From: Bacteroidota bacterium
GTDB taxonomy: Bacteria > Bacteroidota > Ignavibacteria > UBA10030 > UBA8401
Assembly: GCA_030824295.1 (NCBI GenBank)
Contig: JAVBYA010000143.1
Span: 1 to 8,433 of the forward strand
DNA length: 8,433 nt
Reading direction: 5' to 3'
Under the pieces are notes generated by a model. The model worked only from the letters and a program-made list of their open reading frames with translations. It searched no databases and was not told the origin of the DNA. Position numbers and translations under genes: made by a program. Shown here piece after piece: positions 1-4,535 of this stretch. The stretch's first letter is position 1; each line of letters opens with the position of its first letter.

Positions 1-1800
1 GTGAAATACAATGACAACTACATGACGATCGATGTCGATACGTCCGATGACAGTCCGATCCTGACGCTGAAAGATGCCGATGATCAGGATGTTACCGGAT
101 GGACGATCCAGAGTGCCAAGACCGAGACCGGCACCGATGACAACTCCTCGTATATCATCATCTCCGCGTTCGCACCGACCGTTTCTGATGCAGTATCGGA
201 ATGCGTGCTGAACATCAGCTTCTCCGTGGATACCACCGCGACCCATGCCGGTGCCACAAAGACGTTGACCATCCCGCTGACACCTGCGGTTGCCGATGAA
301 AAAGCATTGGCGATCCCGAGTGCCTCCGTTGAGTACACTGCTTCGGCGAACGTGAAGATCCTCACCTCCATCACCGGCTCGGTGAAGTACTTCTACCAGG
401 CCGAGGATACCCTGATCTACAACCTCTCCGGTGAAGACTGGGTGCATTATGTCGATACGAGCGATGTGGAAGGTGCAGCACATGTGAACTCCCAGATCGT
501 CGGTGTTGGTGCAGCAGAAGGCCGCGCCGCCGGTGTCTACAAGATCATCCAGGTGGAAGCAGGCAATCCGATCAGTTATGCACCGAGCTACGATGCATGG
601 CCGAAAGATATGCTGTCCGATGAGGATGACCAGGAAACGGTCGACTTCACCGGCGTGATCGACGCCACCGATGCAGCAGCAGCATTTGCCGTCACATTCG
701 ATGATCCCGATTCAGCGACCTATACCACCCGTCAGCGCATCGCAGCCGATGTGAATGAAGACGGTGTCGTCAACTCCATCGACGCACTGTCCATCATGGA
801 CATCAACAACGGTGCAGCATGGTACACCAACAATCCGGACCTCGGATTGAAACGCTGGTCATTCTTCACGACCGCTTCGGTGGAAGCACAGGATGCAGCG
901 ACCTACGACAGCGATGTGCGCGAAGCGCTCGTTCCCGAGATCGAAGCGACCCTTGACGCCGGTGAAGTGTTCACCGGGAAGGATTTCCTTGGCGTGCTCC
1001 GCGGTGACGTGAACTTCTCGTTCCCGAACCTTACCGCTCCGGCAGACCGTACCCTGAACAAATCGAATGTTACACCCGTCATCTGTGCCGTTCCGGAACT
1101 GATGCAGACAAAAGCAGGCGATACCGTCTACGTCCCGGTGGATGTCCGTCTCAACGGAAAATCCCTGATGGCATTCTCGGCATCCGTGAAGGTCGACAAA
1201 GGAATGTTCTCTTCCTTCGCCGGCGTGAAAGAAGGACCGGCGTTCCCCTCCAAAAAAGGATGGGTCATCGTCTCCAACTATTCACCCAAGACCGGTCTTC
1301 TGACCTTCTCCACGACCGACCTTGCCGGAACACGCGATGCGATCACGAAAGAAGGAACGGTCCTGTACCTGAAATTCGTGGTGTCCAAAGAGGCAAAACG
1401 CGGAAGCAGCAGCAGCATTTCGTTCCCGAAACTGTCGCTGAGCGATAAAGAACTGAACACACTGGTCACCAGCTCCACGCTGGGCAAGATCGAAGTGACC
1501 CGGTTAGGGAATGCGGTCGTGACGGATTACGCACTGTCACAGAACTATCCGAACCCCTTCAACCCGACCACAACGATCGAATTTGCTCTGCCGAACAGCA
1601 GCCGTGTGGATATCGAGATCTTCAATATCCTCGGTCAGAAAGTGGCAACATTGTTCAGCGGAAACAAAGCCGTCGGTTACCATCAGGTGGAATGGAATGC
1701 TTCGAACTTCGGTTCGGGCGTCTACTTCTACAAGATCAGCGCAACCTCGGAACGCGGTGACAAGTTCCAATCAGTGAAGAAATTGATGCTGATGAAGTGA
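1..1800 (+). CDS. Secreted T9SS cargo protein with dockerin-like and cohesin-like domains (5' partial)
   Basis: Numbering is from the first visible codon. The frame is open from base 1, where GTG is probably an internal valine codon, because no signal peptide or ribosome site is visible; the N-terminus lies upstream. Residues 1-240 are acidic, beta-rich and unrecognised. A dockerin-type calcium loop lies at 250-261 (D250, N252, D254, N258, D261), and a degenerate second half (RGDVN, 334-338) follows about 75 residues later. Residues 361-500 look like a cohesin domain: an AGDTVYVPV strand, then alternating hydrophobic strands and a late YLKFVV strand. Residues 510-599 form a T9SS type-A sorting domain (QNYPNPFNPTTTIEF, then ILGQKV, GYHQVEW, SGVYFYKI) ending in a basic KKLMLMK tail. 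In the family, this tail directs outer-membrane export and is cleaved or anchored at the surface. The likely role is a surface or extracellular scaffold or adhesin; the ligand is unknown. A terminator follows, so transcription ends here. Confidence 0.88.
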   Translation: MKYNDNYMTIDVDTSDDSPILTLKDADDQDVTGWTIQSAKTETGTDDNSSYIIISAFAPTVSDAVSECVLNISFSVDTTATHAGATKTLTIPLTPAVADEKALAIPSASVEYTASANVKILTSITGSVKYFYQAEDTLIYNLSGEDWVHYVDTSDVEGAAHVNSQIVGVGAAEGRAAGVYKIIQVEAGNPISYAPSYDAWPKDMLSDEDDQETVDFTGVIDATDAAAAFAVTFDDPDSATYTTRQRIAADVNEDGVVNSIDALSIMDINNGAAWYTNNPDLGLKRWSFFTTASVEAQDAATYDSDVREALVPEIEATLDAGEVFTGKDFLGVLRGDVNFSFPNLTAPADRTLNKSNVTPVICAVPELMQTKAGDTVYVPVDVRLNGKSLMAFSASVKVDKGMFSSFAGVKEGPAFPSKKGWVIVSNYSPKTGLLTFSTTDLAGTRDAITKEGTVLYLKFVVSKEAKRGSSSSISFPKLSLSDKELNTLVTSSTLGKIEVTRLGNAVVTDYALSQNYPNPFNPTTTIEFALPNSSRVDIEIFNILGQKVATLFSGNKAVGYHQVEWNASNFGSGVYFYKISATSERGDKFQSVKKLMLMK

Positions 1801-1830
1801 TCCATCGCAGCAACAGTTCCCGAACACCAA

Positions 1831-1867
1831 AAGTGCACGGTCCGAAAGGGCCGTGCACTCTTGTTTT
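1831..1867 (+). terminator. Intrinsic terminator of the dockerin/cohesin protein gene
   Basis: A 12-bp stem (1832-1843 pairing with 1848-1859, one G-T wobble) closes a GAAA tetraloop and is followed by CTTGTTTT. It begins 31 bp after the stop codon at 1800. The opposite strand also reads TTTT after the stem, so weak bidirectional activity is possible. Confidence 0.9.
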
Positions 1868-1909
1868 AAATGCGCAGGATCGGGGCGGAGAGCAGCGGCA
1901 GGACAGGAC

Positions 1910-1941
1910 AAAAAAAAGTCACGCTGGATCAGCGTGACTTC
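1910..1941 (-). terminator. Intrinsic terminator of the sugar-nucleotide reductase gene
   Basis: A perfect 10-bp stem (1916-1925 pairing with 1931-1940) encloses a 5-nt loop. Eight A residues on the plus strand (1910-1917) become a U8 tract when read leftward. This fits termination of the minus-strand gene whose stop is at 1992. The plus-strand reading has no T tract, so it is directional. Confidence 0.9.
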
Positions 1942-1966
1942 CGATGGAACGTGATTGCGAGGTCGG

Positions 1967-1982
1967 CCGGTCCTTCGACCGG
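1967..1982 (-). repeat. Small GC-rich hairpin between stop codon and terminator
   Basis: CCGGTC and GACCGG (1967-1972 and 1977-1982) form a perfect 6-bp inverted repeat with a 4-nt loop. It falls in the 3' untranslated region of the minus-strand reductase, ahead of its terminator. It has no T tract and may simply stabilise the transcript end. Its function is not known. Confidence 0.4.
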
Positions 1983-1991
1983 ACCGCAATG

Positions 1992-2825
1992 TTAATGAAC
2001 GAGTACCGGAGTGGTGCTCATCTCGAAGAACTCCTTCATCTCATACAGCTGCATCAGGATGGTCTTCGTGCAGAGATGGACGCTGAGAGTATACACGCTG
2101 GCAAGCGTACGGTCGCGGAACTGCGGAGCTTCGGACGGCTGGATCGTCAGGTTCAGCTCATAGACCTCATCCAATGCTTCCAGCAGTTCCTTTTGGGAGA
2201 CCGAATTCGGCGAGAAGAGGTGGAAGACCCCTTCAGTATAGATCTCGTTGTCCAGGATCTTCTCGATCACTTCCGCCAGATGGACCGTCGTGATGCCGTT
2301 CCAATAATGGTTCACAAACCCGTTCACGGTCCTTCCCCGCTGACTCCTGGCCCAGTCAATGAGTGCACGGGAATGACCGCGCTTCTCGCCGATAATGGAG
2401 GTCCGGAGCGTCATACAGTTGAGCGGTTCACCGGCGGATTTCGATAGTCCGTAGATGTCTTCGGCATCGATGACATCCTCTTCGGTGTATTCACCCTTCG
2501 CCCCGGAGAAGACACTGTCGGTCGTCACATGGAAACATTTGATGTTCATCTGCTTGCAGAAGGATGCCAGGTTCCTCGGGAAGACGGCATTCACTTTCAG
2601 CACATCCTCGATCGATTTGCCGGCGATCATCGGTTCGTTCACACCGGTACAGTTGACCACGATGTCGCATTCCAGAATGTGATGCTCCAATGCGGAGAAC
2701 GGATCCCTGATGATATCGAATTCCTTCCGGGTGATCTGCCGTACTTCATAGCCCCGGTCGGTGAAGTATTCCGTGACGGCAAATCCGAGCATTCCGTTCG
2801 ATCCGATGACTGCTATTGAGCTCAT
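1992..2825 (-). CDS. RmlD-like NAD(P)-dependent sugar-nucleotide reductase
   Basis: This 277-residue cytoplasmic protein belongs to the extended short-chain dehydrogenase superfamily, closest to the dTDP-4-dehydrorhamnose reductase (RmlD/RfbD) group. It has a Rossmann nucleotide-binding glycine motif GSNGMLG (residues 8-14), a VVNCTGV segment (56-62), a TTDSVFSG stretch (101-108) corresponding to the family's STDxVFdG, and the catalytic YxxxK pair Y125/K129. Family members reduce a 4-keto sugar nucleotide for cell-surface polysaccharide; the substrate here is not determinable. RmlD proteins are usually around 290-300 residues, so this one is slightly short. The ATG at 2825 is chosen because the Rossmann motif begins at residue 4 and AGGAG lies 5 nt upstream; the open frame reaches 3047, but that extension has no recognisable domain. 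No rmlA, rmlB or rmlC neighbour is present, so the gene appears monocistronic. Confidence 0.85.
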   Translation of the reverse strand: MSSIAVIGSNGMLGFAVTEYFTDRGYEVRQITRKEFDIIRDPFSALEHHILECDIVVNCTGVNEPMIAGKSIEDVLKVNAVFPRNLASFCKQMNIKCFHVTTDSVFSGAKGEYTEEDVIDAEDIYGLSKSAGEPLNCMTLRTSIIGEKRGHSRALIDWARSQRGRTVNGFVNHYWNGITTVHLAEVIEKILDNEIYTEGVFHLFSPNSVSQKELLEALDEVYELNLTIQPSEAPQFRDRTLASVYTLSVHLCTKTILMQLYEMKEFFEMSTTPVLVH

Positions 2826-2830
2826 GTGTT

Positions 2831-2835
2831 CTCCT
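2831..2835 (-). promoter_or_regulatory. Shine-Dalgarno site of the reductase gene
   Basis: Read on the minus strand, AGGAG is followed by a 5-nt spacer and the ATG at 2825. This decides the start against the longer open frame reaching to 3047. Confidence 0.75.
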
Positions 2836-2949
2836 ATCGTTCTTCTATGGTCCACGGGTCCCAATGCCGCGCAGCGGAACTGATGCCATGGGGACATGGT
2901 CCGGAAATGGCGGCGATCACAACGCTGTGACAGCTCGTGCCATTGAGTA

Positions 2950-2968
2950 TTGACCCATTTTTGGTCAA
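2950..2968. promoter_or_regulatory. Candidate operator: TTGACC-N7-GGTCAA inverted repeat
   Basis: The two 6-bp arms (2950-2955 and 2963-2968) are perfect inverted complements around a T-rich 7-bp spacer, and pairing can extend outward by two bases past one bulge. It lies 125 bp upstream of the reductase start. A GATAAT-like -10 box on the minus strand (2983-2988) lies just upstream, so the repeat would fall near a putative transcription start, as an operator might. The -10 has no clear -35, so this is tentative. Confidence 0.35.
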
Positions 2969-3195
2969 ATACCGTGCCTGAAATTATCTCCCGTTTCACC
3001 TGAGTATTTGCTCTCCCGGGAAGATCCGTTTGGCCGGTATTACACAATGGTGTGTACTGTACGAAAGCCTCGAAACACTTTAAAAGAGGTGAGGAACAAG
3101 GGTTTTTTTGATGCCGGACAGTGCCCTGTATATTTTACCCTGTATCATCGCGATGAGCATTTTGGTGAAGATCAATATCTGTGGCCGGGGCACTC

Positions 3196-3223
3196 TGCGG
3201 GAGAAGCTAATCAAAATCCCGCA
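3196..3223. repeat. Inverted repeat TGCGGGA/TCCCGCA (stem-loop)
   Basis: A 7-bp perfect inverted repeat (3196-3202 and 3217-3223) surrounds a 14-nt AT-rich loop, about 50 bp upstream of the candidate TATAAT box. It lacks a following T tract, so it is not an obvious terminator. It could be a regulator-binding site or part of an untranslated RNA. Confidence 0.3.
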
Positions 3224-3252
3224 TCTGTCGAATATTCGCCACTTTCTGAGCA

Positions 3253-3279
3253 TGGACACTTCAATTCGTAGTGTATAAT
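3253..3279 (+). promoter_or_regulatory. Candidate sigma-70-type promoter of the signalling operon
   Basis: TATAAT (3274-3279) is a perfect -10 hexamer. TGGACA (3253-3258) matches five of six -35 consensus bases with a 15-bp spacer, slightly short. Transcription would start near 3286, giving a leader of about 58 nt before the ATG at 3344. In Bacteroidota the housekeeping promoter often differs from this consensus, so the call depends on the actual lineage. Confidence 0.5.
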
Positions 3280-3343
3280 CCGGTTTTTTTTGGCATACAA
3301 TATGACCTTAATGGATGGACATCATATCGAACGGGCGTAAACA

Positions 3344-3697
3344 ATGCCGAAACTCTTTGTGGAAGACCTGGCACCGGACATGGTGCTGGAAAAACCGATC
3401 ACCGATCAGTATGGACTCATCCTGTTCCAGCAAGGGATGGTGCTGTCTGAACGGACCATCAACACTCTGCGGATGTGGGGTGTCTCGGAAGTTTCCATTG
3501 AAACAGCAAGTATCAGCGAATCGGCTCCCCCCGCAACGGTCATCGATCCGGCCGTGATCGCCGAAGCACAGGTCATCACGGAAGCGCTCTTCCGGAATGC
3601 CGGAACGCGCGGCGGCATCTTCACCCGCGAGTTGATGCGGCACGTTGCACACCGGATCGCCAAACAACGAACGGAGGAACTCTCCAATGCCGGTTGA
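3344..3697 (+). CDS. Small protein resembling the N-terminal module of HD-GYP/HDOD signalling proteins
   Basis: This 117-residue protein shows the pattern V-x-x-L-x-P-x-M-V-L, a G-x-x-L-F-x-x-G-M-V-L turn and I-x-x-L-x-x-x-G-V-x-x-V in residues 6-52. This resembles the short beta-rich domain often found at the start of HD-GYP phosphodiesterases. Residues 53-117 have an alanine/isoleucine-rich linker and a basic helix (HVAHRIAKQRTEEL) with no enzymatic motif. No signal peptide or membrane segment is visible. It is the first gene of the operon, and its stop overlaps the next start by 11 bp, implying translational coupling and probably cooperation with the HDOD protein. The upstream ribosome site is weak (only GGGCG nearby), so the ATG at 3344 is chosen because it starts the conserved pattern. 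The function is unknown; an adaptor role is inference. Confidence 0.7.
   Translation: MPKLFVEDLAPDMVLEKPITDQYGLILFQQGMVLSERTINTLRMWGVSEVSIETASISESAPPATVIDPAVIAEAQVITEALFRNAGTRGGIFTRELMRHVAHRIAKQRTEELSNAG
3673..3678 (+). promoter_or_regulatory. Shine-Dalgarno site of the HDOD gene
   Basis: GGAGGA lies 8 nt before the ATG at 3687 and sits inside the end of the preceding coding sequence. It decides the start at 3687 over an in-frame ATG at 3645. Confidence 0.8.
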
Positions 3698-4535
3698 TAC
3701 CATGAAACTGATCTCCGGTATGGACAAGCTATCGTCCGTCCCTGTCGTCTACGCCGAACTGGATGAAGCCATCCGGAACATGCGGGTCTCGTCCAGTCAT
3801 ATCAGCGCGATCATCTCCAAGGATACCGGTCTGACCGCCCGGCTGCTGCGGATCGTGAACAGTGCTTTCTACAGCTTCCCGCGGAAGATCGACACCATCT
3901 CACGGGCGGTGATCATCGTCGGCACACAGCAGCTGCGCGACCTTGCGCTTGCGACCTCCATCATCAGTTCGTTCAAGGACATTCCCGAGGACCATGTGAC
4001 GGTGGAGTCGTTCTGGAAACACAGCATCGCCTGCGGTATCGCCGCACGGTGCATCGCCGGATATTTCAAGGAGCCGAACATCGAACGGTATTTCGTGGCC
4101 GGCATCCTGCATGACATCGGCCGCATCATCCTGATCACGAAAGCGCCGGAAGCAGCGGAGCAGATCTTCCAGGCATCGGCACGCAGCGGCAAACCGCTGT
4201 TCGTGGAAGAGCGCGAACTGCTCGGATACGACCATGCCTCCATCGGCGGCGAGCTGATCCGTCTCTGGCAGCTTCCGCGATGTTACGAGGAGATCATCGG
4301 CTTCCATCATCAGCCGAAACAGGCGGACCTGTTCAAACTGGAGACCTCTGTGATCCATGTGGCCGATGCCATCGCGCATGCCATGGGTCTCGGCAACAGC
4401 GGCGAGACCGGCGTACCGCCGATCTATGAAGAGGCGTGGACCGCCACCGGTCTCTCCATCGACCTGCTGCCGTACATCATGGATACGGTCGAGAAACAAT
4501 ATCACGATTCCGTCAACGGATTCATCTTCAACTAA
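3687..4535 (+). CDS. HDOD domain protein
   Basis: This 282-residue soluble protein is almost entirely one HDOD domain, a branch of the HD superfamily usually acting in signalling without known catalysis. Residues 14-95 carry the LSSVPVVYAELDEA start, an IISKDTGLTARLLRIVNSAFY segment and the TISRAVIIVGTQQLRDLAL helix. Metal-ligand-like residues of HD proteins are retained: H112 (KHS), H142-D143 (LHDIGR), H183, H207-H208 (FHHQP) and D227 (HVAD). There is no GYP motif, so this is not a classical HD-GYP phosphodiesterase. The ATG at 3687 is set by GGAGGA 8 nt upstream; the gene overlaps the previous one by 11 bp, and the next gene begins at its stop, marking an operon. A likely role is as a scaffold or partner for the downstream kinase; residual hydrolase activity is possible but unproven. 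Confidence 0.9.
   Translation: MPVDTMKLISGMDKLSSVPVVYAELDEAIRNMRVSSSHISAIISKDTGLTARLLRIVNSAFYSFPRKIDTISRAVIIVGTQQLRDLALATSIISSFKDIPEDHVTVESFWKHSIACGIAARCIAGYFKEPNIERYFVAGILHDIGRIILITKAPEAAEQIFQASARSGKPLFVEERELLGYDHASIGGELIRLWQLPRCYEEIIGFHHQPKQADLFKLETSVIHVADAIAHAMGLGNSGETGVPPIYEEAWTATGLSIDLLPYIMDTVEKQYHDSVNGFIFN

Larger units (their letters stand above)
2826..3343. other. Divergent intergenic region with several palindromes
   Basis: This 518-bp stretch separates the leftward reductase from the rightward signalling operon and is AT-richer than the flanking genes, especially from about 2940 to 3340. I see no convincing gene: the open frame at 3008-3271 (+) has no recognisable motif and no ribosome site. 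The region holds a TTGACC/GGTCAA inverted repeat (2950-2968), TACACA/TGTGTA (3041-3056), GTACTGTAC (3054-3062), a CCCTGTAT direct repeat (3124-3131 and 3138-3145), a TGCGGGA/TCCCGCA stem (3196-3223), TGAGTATT twice (2944-2951 and 3001-3008), and T runs near 3104 and 3283. It probably contains the promoters of both genes; an undetected small RNA cannot be excluded. Confidence 0.6.

Noticed and set aside
672..1418. The 15-bp string GCAGCAGCAGCATTT occurring twice in the first gene
   Set aside because: It encodes alanines in one place and serines in another frame in the other. It looks like codon-bias coincidence, not a repeat element.
1944..2447. 167-codon plus-strand open frame over the reductase end
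   Set aside because: It is the complement of the RmlD-like gene with the Rossmann and YxxxK motifs. The plus-strand product has no recognisable domain and starts inside the minus-strand gene's terminator region.
2826..3047. N-terminal extension of the reductase to the upstream ATG at 3047
   Set aside because: The extra 74 residues have no domain. The internal ATG at 2825 has AGGAG 5 nt upstream and directly begins the Rossmann fold.
3008..3271. 87-codon plus-strand open frame in the intergenic region
   Set aside because: It has no Shine-Dalgarno sequence, no motif and an unremarkable polar composition, and it sits across the palindromes in a regulatory-looking region.
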